Assembly: GCA_025504975.1 (NCBI GenBank)
Contig: JANUWI010000001.1
Span: 868,001-932,000 of the forward strand
Direction of reading: 5' to 3'
Source of the DNA: Plenodomus lindquistii
Lineage: Eukaryota; Ascomycota; Dothideomycetes; Pleosporales; Leptosphaeriaceae
Length of the DNA: 64,000 nt
Below, one piece after another: positions 21,747 to 32,910 of this stretch. Positions within the stretch are counted from its first letter, which is position 1. Each line of letters opens with the position of its first letter. Both the position numbers and the translations under genes were made by a program. The notes under the pieces are model-generated. The model was given only the letters and a program-made list of their open reading frames with translations, had not been told where the DNA came from and made no database searches.

Positions 21747-24714
21747 ATGTCCTCCGCCGCAGGGCCGCCTCCTGCGAACGAACGGAAGCGCGTCAAGGTC
21801 TACGAGCTCAAGAACAACGACTGGTTTGACCGGGGCACTGGCTTCTGCCGCGGCGAGATCAAGTCGGTACGTTGTCCCCCGGGCCTGCACAATTTTTGCG
21901 CCATGTCGTGTGCCATCAGCCTCTGCGTGCGCTGCACAGACGGAGCTAGGCTAACGTGTGCGCCCGCAGAACGAAGATGCCCGCATTGTCGTGACATCCG
22001 AAGACGACCAGTCGCGCCAACTGCTCGAGACGCGCATCTCCAAGGACGATGGCTACCAGAAGCAGCAGGGTACGGGCGCGTCATGCCGCACCTTCTCAGC
22101 ACAGTCACTAACACGGCGCAGACACGCTCATTGTGTGGACCGAGCAGAATGGCACCGACATGGCCCTCAGCTTCCAGGAGCCCGAGGGCTGCGCCAACAT
22201 CTGGTGCGCCGCTCGTAGTCGCACATCGTCTCATCACATGCGCTGACACGCCACAGGGACTTTGTGAACACCATCCAGTCGCAATTGCAGTCGCTCGCAC
22301 AGGGTACGTCTGACCCGTACTCTCCACTCTCTTGAAGCTAATGCCGACGCAGACGATGGTCTTTCAGACGAACTCGAGCAAGCCAGCCCAATACTGCTCC
22401 CTAACCCCGACCTGGGCAATCTCCACGAAATCGAGAACCACATGCGCGCAGCAAACTCCACGCCTGGTGGCCGTGAAGCCCTGGCCAAATTTATTCTCAG
22501 CCAACATTACATACCGAAACTGATTCCCTTGGTCGAAATGGCAGAGGATCTGGAGAGCGTCTCCGATCTGCATCGCCTGTGCAGCATCATGAAGATGCTC
22601 ATACTACTCAATGACTCATCCATTGTAGAATACGTCGTCACTGATGCCGTCATCCTGGGTGTTGTTGGAGCTCTGGAGTGTAAGATGGGTGCCAGTCCTG
22701 GGCCAAAGTCCACCCGCTAACATGTCATAGATGACCCTGACTTTCCCCTCCACAAAGCCAATCACCGACAGTACCTTGCCGACGAGTCAAAATTCAAAGA
22801 AGTCGTCCGAATCGAGGACGAAAACATCAAGCAAAAGATCCACTTCACCTACCGTCTACAGTATCTCAAGGACGTTGTACTCGCGCGCATACTCGATGAC
22901 CCCACCTTCTCCGTCCTCAACTCGCTCATATTCTTCCATCAAGTGGATATTGTACAGCATCTCCAGGCTAACGGCCATTTCTTGAGAGAGCTGTTCGGCA
23001 TTTTCGGCGCCAAAGAACAAAGTTTACCGCGCAAAAAGGATGCGGTGCTTTTCATCCAGCAGTGCTGCGCGATAGCTAAAAGTCTACAGGCTGGTGGCCG
23101 CACACAGTTATACCAGAACTTCATCAGCCACGGGCTGCTAGAGGTTATACAATTTGCACTCAAGCACCAAGATGCTTCCGTCCGTGTAGCAGGAACTGAC
23201 ATTCTTGTGTCTCTTATAGACCATGATGCATTGATGGTGCGGAGCTACATTTTCAAGGCCATTCAGGAGAAGTCTAAGCCGCTGACCGACACACTTATCG
23301 AATTACTTTTGATAGAGGTCGACCTGGGAGTCAAAGCGCAGATGGCTGATGCGATCAAGATATTGTTGGACCCCAACGCCAACTCCGCATCGATAGAAGC
23401 GCTTGGACGAAGCAACAATGAATTTGTATCCAAGATGAGGGGACAGCTGCCATCTATCCCTCAAACGGATTCTTTCATCCAGAACTTCTACGATGAATCC
23501 GCCAGAAAGCTCTTTCAGCCTCTCAAGGATCTTGAGGGAAGAGCCTCTAGTACGTTGTATTCCTACATGGCATACCATCAAACTAACAAGCCACAGTGGA
23601 CGATCTCTCTATGCAAGAGGTCTCACTATATGCACACCTCGTGGAAGTCTTGTGCTTCTTCATCCGACAGCACTCTTCCCGCAGTAAATTCTTCATTCTT
23701 TCTGAGGGCTTAGCAGTCCGTGTAGCGCAGCTCATGGACTGCCCTGAGAAGCATCTCAAGCTGAGTATGTCAACCTTGCGCATTTGTTTCATGCTCATGT
23801 ACTGACGGTCCATAGCCGCACTGAAGTATTTCCGCACAGTCATTGGATTCCACGACGAGACCCATAATCGCCAGATTGTTCAACATCAACTGTTCGAGCC
23901 CATCTTGAAGGTCCTGTTTGACACCATGCCTCGTGACAATTTACTGAACTCTGCCTGTTTGGAATTGTTCGAGTTCATCAAGCGCGAGAACATCAAGATG
24001 ATTGTCCAACATCTTGTGGAGACGTACCGCGAAAAGCTTCAGGCGATAACATATGTCGACACATTCCAGAACCTCATACTACGATACGATCAGATGCACG
24101 AGCCGGTCACCACCCAAGAGCTCGACCACTCATTCACTAGTGTTGATAGCGATACGCCTGCGCGACACGTCGCAGCTATGAATGGTGGCAAATGGGGACA
24201 AGCGCTCAAGGACGTGGATGCAGACGAAGAGGCATATTTCAATACGTCCGACGACGAGGATGACTCGATTGGTGGAACCGGAAAGCCAATACTGAACGGT
24301 GCATCGCCGGTAAGGCCACTGGTCAACTATCCAGATGACGATGCCGACGACGACGATATGGACATTCTCGCAACGGACATACCTGAATCTGCCGACAAGA
24401 TTCCGACACCTACCCAGACCCCTGACGAAACCACGTCGCCAAAGTCTGCATCGGGAGGGTCACCGCCAGAGCGCATCTCTGAAAAGCGTCGCAGAGAAGA
24501 GGACGAGGAGGACGAGCTACTCGCCAGCATTTCGACTTCTGCTGGGCCTAAGCGTCGCGCCTCCACAACCAGCAACTCGAGCAAAGGGAGCCTGCGAAGC
24601 CTCCGTCGAAAATCACCAAATGTCAACTCCGGCAAAGACGGTGGAGGCGGACCGCAGAAAATCTTACCCATCCCTCTCAAGAGCGGCGGTGGCGATAATG
24701 GCGAAGGCGAGTAG
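21747..24714 (+). CDS. PSY2: Protein phosphatase 4 regulatory subunit 3 (Psy2/SMEK)
   Basis: Substrate-recruiting subunit of PP4, which acts in DNA-damage recovery and the cell cycle in the nucleus. Eight exons: 21747-21866, 21970-22069, 22122-22203, 22257-22303, 22353-22679, 22731-23549, 23597-23764, 23816-24714; 853 residues. All joints keep frame. Residues 15-110 are the EVH1/RanBP1-like domain (VKVYELKNNDWFDRGTGFC, then ALSFQEPEGCANIWDF). The SMK-1 block follows (YDPDFPLHKANHRQYL, then VLNSLIFFHQVDIV), then armadillo-like helices. The tail is acidic and Ser-rich with a basic patch (GPKRRAST), as in other SMEK proteins. Four introns fall in the first 560 bases, the rest further on, a common pattern. 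The name is family-level; orthology is very likely. Confidence 0.95.
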
Positions 24715-25663
24715 TACCGCTCACCACCACCATCACCATCGAAGAAAGCCCGTTTCGCATAAAGGAGTACGGCAAAGAGGAGGAGTAACAGGTAGATTGG
24801 GACCGGAGCAATCCGCGGAAGAGGAACAGACGACAGAGGACTTCGAAAACGAGACAAAGAAGAAAAAACCGATATCAGCTTTGTATGTTGCACCTGCGGC
24901 GAGTAAAACGAAAGATACCCAATTGGAAAGTCTGGGAGAAACAGGTGCAAACACAAACCAAACCAAACGACCGATGTATGAAGAAACAAAGGGGTGGTGA
25001 TGATCGAGGACACACACTCTCTCTACCTTGGCTGGGGGGACATTCCTCTCTATTGCTTGCTGCAGCGGCATTGGGAACGGTGTACTTATTTGGCGTTTGT
25101 CGAAGCTCTCGCTTGCCTCTGGGTTTAGGGGATCACTGGAACTGGAATTGGCGTAAGCTGTTGCCTGGAAAGGACTGGCGCCGTGGGTGGATGGGACTGC
25201 TTTTTGGTATATTGACCGAGCGACATTTGTGCATGAAAGAGCGCGTGTGGCGAACTTTGTACTTGTATTGCTTCGAGAGTGTTGGACGCCCACATATATA
25301 CGTATGGGAATGACAGATCGTTTGACAGCGGCACTTGTGATTGTTGGCTGCTATTCGATGGATACTCGGACTAAGAGATTGGGCTACTGGCTGAACGATC
25401 CGAGCCGATGGATGGGCATCTACTAAATTAGCATTTTGGCACCCGCAAGCAGTCAACCCAGCGACAAGCAGGGCTAGCAGGGCTGAATCACGTTTCTTCG
25501 CGTTGGCGTACCTAGCGCGTTTTTCCTCCCACCCGCCCGCTCCCCCCACTCCCGCAACGTCATATCACCAACAACAGACTCGAAAACATTCATCTCCAAC
25601 TTCCAATCCCGCTCCAATCCCGGAAGCTTTGCACGCAACCGGATATCCACATACACCGCGTCA
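24715..25663. other. 3' region of the PP4 subunit gene and DHFR promoter
   Basis: No gene recognised. Open frames here (for example 24733-25293 on the minus strand) overlap the Asp/Glu-rich coding tail or untranslated sequence and show no family. Confidence 0.55.
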
Positions 25664-26461
25664 ATGTCCACTCCAGCGCCCGCACCTACATCCTCAGACT
25701 TGAACCGCCACACAACCATGGCCGCCAAATCCCCTCCTCTAACTCTAACCCTCATCCTCGCCGCCACGCCCTCGTTAGGAATCGGCAAAAACGGCGCATT
25801 ACCATGGCCCATGCTCAAGAAAGAAATGGCATATTTCGCGCGCGTTACAAAACGAGTTTCTCCTTACTCCTCTAGCGGTGGGGAAGGTGGGGAAGGGAAG
25901 GATAAGAAGATGATGATGAATGCAGTAATCATGGGACGAAAGACGTGGGACTCTATTCCCGAGCGATTACGCCCGTTGAAGGGACGGGTTAATGTCGTTG
26001 TAACACGGGATGTAGATGCTTTTAAGGCGAAGATGGGAGTATCGGCACAGAAGGAAAAGAGTAGTTCTACTTCTACATCTACTTCTACTTCTACATCTTC
26101 TCCACCGTCGACAGCGCCAGAAGGCCCAATAGTCTGCAGCGGCATTCTCGCTGCCCTCAATCACCTCTCCTCCTCTCAACAACAGCCCTACACCCTCGAC
26201 AAAATCTTCTGCATAGGCGGTGCATCCCTCTACACCACTGCTCTCGAACTCCCAGCCACAAAACACATCTTACTCACCAAGATACACAAGGAATACGAGT
26301 GCGATACGTTTTTTAGCCAGAATGTTGAGGAAAGCGCGGTGTGGAGGCGAGCAGGGAGGCAAGAGTTGGAGGATTTTGTGGGGGAGAGTGTGGAGGAGGG
26401 ATTGGTTGAGGAACAGGGTGTTGGGTTTGAGTTTTGCTTGTTTAGCAAAATTGAGTCATAG
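25664..26461 (+). CDS. Dihydrofolate reductase
   Basis: Reduces dihydrofolate to tetrahydrofolate with NADPH, for thymidylate and one-carbon metabolism. Single exon, 265 residues from the first ATG. A second ATG at 25718 (ACAACCATGGCC, better context) would give 247 residues and begins just before the domain, so it may be the true start. Domain motifs: LILAATPSLGIGKNGALPWP (substrate and cofactor loop), MGRKTWDSIPERLRPLKGRVNVVVTR, FCIGGASLY, and the later acidic EYECDTFF. The fungal enzyme is longer than the bacterial one, with a Gly/Lys insert near residue 68 and a low-complexity Ser/Thr insert near residues 130-150. It converges on the E-set protein gene 300 bases downstream. Confidence 0.93.
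   Translation: MSTPAPAPTSSDLNRHTTMAAKSPPLTLTLILAATPSLGIGKNGALPWPMLKKEMAYFARVTKRVSPYSSSGGEGGEGKDKKMMMNAVIMGRKTWDSIPERLRPLKGRVNVVVTRDVDAFKAKMGVSAQKEKSSSTSTSTSTSTSSPPSTAPEGPIVCSGILAALNHLSSSQQQPYTLDKIFCIGGASLYTTALELPATKHILLTKIHKEYECDTFFSQNVEESAVWRRAGRQELEDFVGESVEEGLVEEQGVGFEFCLFSKIES
26061..26102 (+). repeat. TCTACT/TCTACA microsatellite inside DHFR
   Basis: A run of alternating Ser and Thr codons (TCT ACT/ACA) coding for STSTSTSTST inside the insertion before the C-terminal half of DHFR. In-frame hexamer steps make length variation tolerable. Confidence 0.8.
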
Positions 26462-26760
26462 CGAGTCGGCAAGGTATATACATGTAGATTTTGTTTCAAG
26501 AGATGGAAGGAAAGTGTAATAATGTTTTCATTACTCTGGTGAGGAATATCGTGGAGTCGTCATGATCACTAGGGAGGAGAAGAGACTATGCAAAAATAGT
26601 ATCTGCGCCGAAGCGCTTTCCTCAGTCTGAATCAAGGCAATGAATGCTATACCACCATGTCGTGTCGACTTGTATCGTGTCGTAACCCCTAACGCCGTAC
26701 CGTCATGTCCTATCGTACACAATTCTAACCGCAAAACCGGCCAACGCTCTTTCATCACCA
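26462..26760. other. Convergent 3' intergenic region
   Basis: Short spacer between DHFR and the E-set protein gene; no coding signal. Confidence 0.6.
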
Positions 26761-29471
26761 TCACGATCCAAATACCACAAAGTACGCCGCCGCAACTGCA
26801 CTACCAAGTGCAATCGCCGTGATACTGTAGCGTGTGTTAGCATCAATCCTATCACATACAATGTCCCCTCAACACAATATGTAGACAGCGGAGGAGCACT
26901 TACCTCGCTCTCTTGCGATCCTGTGTACACGCCGTTATGAAGCGGGAGACTGCGTCTATGCTAGACATTAGGTCTTGAATGAACGAGCTGTGACGCTGCA
27001 CTAGTTGCTGAGCGGCGGGTTGGGAGGTTACAGTACCGGTGTGTTCATCGTCGGCATCGAATTGGACATCCTTGGTGCGATGATTGGATTCAGAATCCGT
27101 TTCGTGGGCTTTACGGCGCTCGCGGAGGGTGGAGTTGTGTGTTGTTTCATTGCTAGTTGTTGTAGTACCTGAAGGATCGGAAGACGTGACGGCTCCAGCT
27201 ACCTTTGACGGCAAGACAGATAATAAGCTGTTCTGTAGCGTATCCGCAACACCAGACCCACTCTCAGCGCTAATGTTTTCATCTTCGTTTTCCGTTTCAG
27301 CAGGCATCGCGGTCTTCACATCCGTCGCCCCTGGTTCGGACTCTGGGACTTGCAACCGCTTACTCTCATCCGCCGCCGGTGTCTTCAACCCATCAGCCGC
27401 TTCGTCGAAGGGTCTCGTCGACGCACCACCTATCATGATCGGGGATGCTAGACTCTCGACATCCTGATCGTCTTCATCGCTGTAATCTGCTTCTGGGACT
27501 GAGGCGAGCGAGAGGTGTGACTTGACCGGCGCGAGCTCAACTGATGAGCAGGCTTGTGAGAGGACCGAGGACTGCGGGGAATGGGTGTGGTAGTCCGTTG
27601 ATTCGTCCTCGGGGAGATGCAGACCGATCGACTTGACGCGCTCAAGAATCTGCTCGCGGTTCGTGGGGAATTGTTCGAGCGAAGGGTCGTGCAAGTTATC
27701 GTCGTCTTCGTCTGTGCGGGGCAACTTGTGCGGTAGTGTACTGCTATTCGTCCGTGTGCGAAAGTAATTCGGTCTTGTGTTGCCTCCAAACAACGGTTGA
27801 GATGCGTCATTCTCGTACCCGAATGTAGGCTCATTATCCAAAGTGAGGTGCTCGTCGTCTTCAGAATCAGTCTTACTGACGACAGCCGAGTCACGTTCGT
27901 GGGGGAGCAGGGGCTCGTCATCTTCGTCATAAGGGCCGTAGTGTTTGGGCTCTACGTCCTCGTCGTCGTCGTGATCGTATTCACTATTGGTAATAATTGA
28001 GCCATTTCTGTAGTTCGGGAAATTAGTTTCATGGGATAGTAGTGGGGCTTGGTCGAGCTCGTCTTCGTCACTGAGAGACCGGTCGTTATCATCGTTATCG
28101 CTCTTATGGGAGAGCAACGGAGCCTGTTCGACTCTCCTTGAGTCTTCTTGGTTGCTTCCGTCCTCGTGAGAGAACAAAGGTGTGGCCTGCAGCTCACTGC
28201 TTCGGCTTGCGGCACCAGTCTCATGGCTCAACAGAGGTGCATTGCCCAGTTCGCCATCATCCTGAGACTCGTCCGAATCTTCCAGGGGTGTACAAACAGC
28301 ATCGCCCGAGCTAGTCTGATCGGCCGATGACTGGATGGATTCCTCATCTATAGTGCCGATGGAAGGAGTTTTAGACGGCTCGTTTATGTGAACAGACTCG
28401 TGTGGAAACAACGGCGCAGTTTCATCATTGCCAGGCGGTGGTGGTTCAGAAGACTCGGGTGATATGATGAGGCGATCTGGAGAAGCATCCGCAGCTCTTT
28501 GTTCATGGGCTAATCTTTGAGCAGACGTTGCATGCTTGCCAAAGTCGTCCCCATGAACAGGCTGATCATCGGTCCTCTCGACAACCAGCAGGGGAACATC
28601 CGGTGACTTTGATATAGGAGATTCGACGGGAGAATCGACTTTGAATTCCTCGAAGTCGGGCTCGGCGTCGGCTGCGCGCTTGCTGTCGTCTGATGGCAAA
28701 TCTACAGGTTCGAGGTCACCGTATGTCATGTGCTCCTTATCTGCGACCTTTTCTACCACAACGAATGGAACTGGGACAGTGGACAGTTGAGACTTGTCTT
28801 CTTCAACCTTTTGATTGTCCTTGTGGTCTTCGACTCTTGCTTCAGAGCCTGGGGAACCGGGCGTGCCAAATGTAGTCTCTGGTTTGGACGTATGCCTCGA
28901 TTCAGTCTTTGACGGAGCGGGCTTGGGTTTGGCATAAACGACATTGTTTAGATTTCCATGTTCGTCAGGAACTATAGGCGATTAGCCGCGACAGCCATAC
29001 ACTCGATGCTGAAAGCTCACCTGACTCAGTCGATTCGTCCAGGACCCAATGATGCTCTCCAATGCGAATCTTGTACTGATGGTTGCCCTCGGCGACATCT
29101 GCAAAGTTCTTCTTGAACACAAAGTCTTCTGACCCTTGGTGCGCCTTCTCAGCGTCCATCTCAAGTACCGTCCACCCACTCAGAGATGTGGTGACATAGA
29201 CAGGCGGTCGCACACCCGCCTGCGAGAAGATGATGGTGGCGTCGCCTGTCATGATTGCATGGGATGATAGGTTCGAGGACAGTGAGGGGACCAAGAGAGG
29301 TGGTAGGCGGCTGCTAAGAGGCCCCGGTGCTGTTGCGTATCTTGTGGATTGCGGGCGAGGATTGTTGCGACGTGAGTCTAGTGGTGGAGGAATATCGTCA
29401 GTGGTTGAAGACGGGCGTGCTGTACTGGGCCACAGGCCCCAGAAACGCTGGCGAGATTTGTGATTGGCCAT
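26761..29471 (-). CDS. Tail-anchored protein with AMPK/CBM48-like E-set domain and repeated PL(L/F)SHE motifs
   Basis: Three exons: 29471-29021, 28971-26904, 26824-26761. The N-terminal domain (ATIIFSQAGVRPPVYV, then LSGWTVLEMD, then GNHQYKIRIGEHHWVLD) matches the early-set carbohydrate-binding fold of AMPK beta subunits. A long acidic, Ser-rich region follows, with at least six copies of a P-L-[L/F]-[S/P]-H-[E/K] motif. The last two exons join to code for a C-terminal hydrophobic helix (SITAIALGSAVAAAYFVVFG) after a basic KRAR, so the protein is predicted to be tail-anchored. An internal ATG at 29252 sits directly before the domain in good context and is an alternative start; the upstream 73 residues are Ser/Pro-rich. 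Glycogen or AMPK links are family inference. Confidence 0.78.
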
Positions 29472-30355
29472 GTAGCTGGAAGGGAAAGGAATAGGCGGCA
29501 CAGGGAGAGGTGAAGATGGAATGGCGCAGGAGCTTACATGTTCGACTATGGCGTGAGGTGGTGGTTGTCGAAAGAGGCAGCACGTGCAATCATGTACCTG
29601 CCATGCGCAAAGCCGACGCAAGAAAGAAGGAAGGTGTTGGGGTCGCAAGCGCAGACTGCCTAGTCCTTGGAGGGAGAGACGATAGCAAAGCTTGGAAATG
29701 CGGGAATTGTTGAGGTTGAGAGCGGCTCACAATGGATGCCGTGCAGCTCCGCACTTTGGGACTTTGACTTTGGCGGTGCAGGGTTGCGCCGTTGCGCCGC
29801 CCCTCCTCCGCCTTTTGTTTGGCATGTCGTGCTCCCATGCACATGGGTGACGTGAGGTCAACGTTGACCAAGGAAGATGAGCCGGGTTTCCCTGTCTGAT
29901 CCGGCACGGCGGCATCGTCAGCCACGCGTAAGCCTACCTAGTAAACTGGACCAGCCCAACCGCACCACGCAGCATCTACACCCTGTATCTCTTGCTTGAA
30001 CATGACATTGTGGGTTAATCTGGTCTTCAACTGCAAGCAGCGTCTGTGCATCACCTCGCACCCCGCCAGCAATGAGATAGTGATATCGTCACCCTCTCCC
30101 AACATGATCGTGTCCTTTGAATCAGTTATTACTCTACAGCACCCATGGAATGACACAAACGTCTTTCCAAGGCACCTTGCAGGGGTTGTCCAACGATAGG
30201 TCAGATTCAAGGTGATGGAGTAGAACAAAAGGTTCCCCTCTCAGACGTCACTTCTTCCCCCGGCCTTGGCACTCCCGCGGAGTTCAACGCTCCACTCAAG
30301 CACCCTTCCCCCCCCCCTCTCTATTTCTCCGACTCAACTCCCTCCCCGACAAAAC
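29472..30355. other. Divergent intergenic region E-set protein / Oma1
   Basis: 0.9 kb with no recognised gene; a C-rich tract just before the Oma1 start. Confidence 0.6.
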
Positions 30356-31491
30356 ATGTCGCGAATACGACCGACCTTCCAAGCCTTCCGCGTCCCCATA
30401 CGAACTGCTCCCCCATCCATCCCCCCGGTTCGCCACCGTATACAATCACGTTTGCGCTTCTACCAACAATACTCCTTTGGACGCGGCCCCCAATACAAGC
30501 GCTTCACTGCCGCCCGCGGCGTCGCAGGTCTTTTGACGCGCTGGGCTGCCAAACCCACCTTCTACCGCGATGTTGGTCTCATAACGGCGGCCACGGGAGG
30601 CGTCTACGTCTACAACCTCGAGGAGGTTCCTGTTTCTGGACGGCGGCGCTTCAACATCATATCTCCTCGTCTGGAAGAGGCAATGGGCAAGTCGACCGTG
30701 GAACAAGTGCGGCAAGAGTACCAAGGACGCATACTACCAGATCATGACCCGAGGGTGAGGAAGGTCAAGGAAGTCTTGGATAGAATACTACCCTTTGCTG
30801 AAGGGGAAGGATTGAAGGATCTGGACTGGGAGGTCGCCGTCATTGATAGTCCAGAGCAGAACGCTTTTGTTGCGCCTGGTGGCAAGGTGTTTGTCTTCAC
30901 GGGTATACTGCCGCTATGTAGGGACGACGACGGGATTGCTGCCGTCCTGGGCCATGAGATTGCTCATGTCGTTGCACACCATACCGCGTACGTTTTCTTC
31001 CCAACACCGGCTTAGCTTTGGCTAACCACATATCGCAGCGAACGCATGTCCCAGGCCCCCCTCGTCCTCCTCGGTGTCCTCGCTCTCTCTCTGTTCGACA
31101 TCTCCTTCTACTCGGGCAAGATGCTCATAGACCTCTTCCTCTCCATGCCCGCCTCACGCAAGCATGAAGCTGAAGCCGACTTCATTGGATTGATTCTCAG
31201 CAGTTCAGCCTGCTTCCGTCCTGAAGCAGCAATGGAGTTCTGGGCACGCATGGAAAAGATTGCTGGACAGCAGGCGCCACCGCAGATGCTGTCGACACAT
31301 CCGTCGAATCACAATCGCGAGGAGAAGATTAGAGAGTGGTTGCCCAAGGCCAAGGCCAAGGCGGAGAACTCGCATTGTGGTATTGCGGGGCAGTATGGTA
31401 CGTATTTCCCGACGTGGTCGCTTGAGAGCAGTACTGACATGGTGCAGTTGATGAATTCAACTCCGCTTTTGGTGGGTTTGCGAGGTGGTGA
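30356..31491 (+). CDS. OMA1: Mitochondrial inner-membrane metalloprotease Oma1 (M48)
   Basis: Stress-activated zinc peptidase of mitochondrial membrane quality control. Exons 30356-30987, 31039-31397 and 31448-31491 give 344 residues. The N-terminus is Arg-rich and lacks acids (MSRIRPTFQAFRVPIRTAP), a matrix-targeting presequence. A first hydrophobic helix follows (DVGLITAATGGVYVYNL). The catalytic motif LGHEIAHVVAHH has H200 and H204 with E201; the third ligand is in SRKHEAEADFIGL. A hydrophobic segment (LVLLGVLALSLFDISFY) lies between them. Without the last intron (GTACGT donor, CTGAC branch, GTGCAG end) a longer frame would stop at 31495. Splicing instead gives a VDEFNSAFGGFARW end, which suits the family better. 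Confidence 0.92.
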
Positions 31492-32910
31492 ATAGCACTA
31501 GAGACGACACGAATGGACGACTTATCATGTTAGTATGTATCACTGTTGTATTATTAGACATCTTTTAGAGTATTTATAATTCGGGTCGATCTGATCTATT
31601 GATCAAGTACTCAGTAGATGAGCCAATTTGCAATTTTCTGCCGCCTATCACGCATTCTCCATCAAGTAAATTGGGAACGGAATTCCCACCCCCCTCAGAC
31701 GGAAACCTATCCTGACCATCATTATCCCTGAATCGATCGGCGACGCAATATTATGTTTATTCACCATCGAAAGGGTACTCAAGCCTCGGCTGAAATTAGC
31801 AGTCATGGTTTGAAACACTGTCAACCTTTACCTGTGGGATAACCATTGAATACGATCCCGGGTACTTGCGGTCGCTAGCCTTCTGCTTGGCAGAGCCGTG
31901 GCTGCCATGCGGTTCACGATCATGGAGCCAATTTAATAATAACACAGCCTACCGAACGACTGGCAAAGATCCGATCGCCTACCCGCGCTTCATCGAACTA
32001 GCGTATCGGACAGTCAATATTACTGCCTTGGGGAGCTATACTTTCTCTGAGTCTGTGCGAACAACTGTTGCGCGACCAAAACCTCGCCTATCAAACATTA
32101 ACTGGTCTCAAAACCTGGGGTTCAGTAGTGATCGACGTCGCTTAACGTGACGATAGGTACCCTGTCACCTGCCCGCCGCCCGAGGAAGATCGTCGTAGCG
32201 TTACCTGCATCTGCATCCTCCCCACTCAAAATATGGTCCCTAGTGCACAGACTCCCGTCGGCAAGTCCTCGTCCCACGGAGTGAGCGGTCCCGCATACTA
32301 TAACGTCATGATCTCTCTGCCCTCGAACCCTGTAGCTGAAATGGTCGTCCAATCGTTGTTGGCAATACTACTGCTGCAAACGCTAGTAGTCCCTACGTAG
32401 TATGCAGACCCCCGAGGCGGTTTCAAATGTATACGACCTCATGAGGTGGTGCGGAGGACGAGTGAGAGAGACACAGTAACCCGCTGGGATGATGTGTTTC
32501 CCTGCCAATACAGATCTTCGCGAGGTATCGGAATCGGTCGTTGATGTTCGGTGGTGAGACTTACTGTTGTGGCGACGAATGATGTGTGTACGGGGAGGGC
32601 ATTTGCGTTTTCGGCGAATGTGGTGAGATTGGATAAGATGTTGAGAGCACCAGTGGAGTAAGATTTGCTTCAGAGAATCAGAGTTGAACCAGCTAGCTAT
32701 GATCATTAAAGCTACGTAATGAGCGAATAGGATATTTACACAATGTATACGCTCTAGTAAGCGTAAGACGTGGGTATTTCGCAAAGGTAAACAGAACGCT
32801 CGTGATTTCGTGATATGAATAGGTTTTCCTCCCGTCCCTTCCATTAGGTGAGCTACAATTTTTTCTTTGTCTTGTCTCCAGAAGTCATCGCAACCATGAT
32901 GCGGAAGAGA
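31492..32910. other. Intergenic, no gene seen
   Basis: 1.4 kb between Oma1 and the receptor gene; short frames only. It marks the start of the gene-poor stretch. Confidence 0.55.

Noticed and set aside
21332..21954. Three overlapping long plus-strand frames before the PP4 subunit start
   Set aside because: C/G-rich composition removes stops in all phases; the peptides are Arg/Pro/Ala runs and only the SMEK frame splices into a known protein.
24733..25293. 186-codon minus-strand frame after the PP4 subunit gene
   Set aside because: Overlaps untranslated sequence and the shadow of the acidic tail; no family, no splice context.
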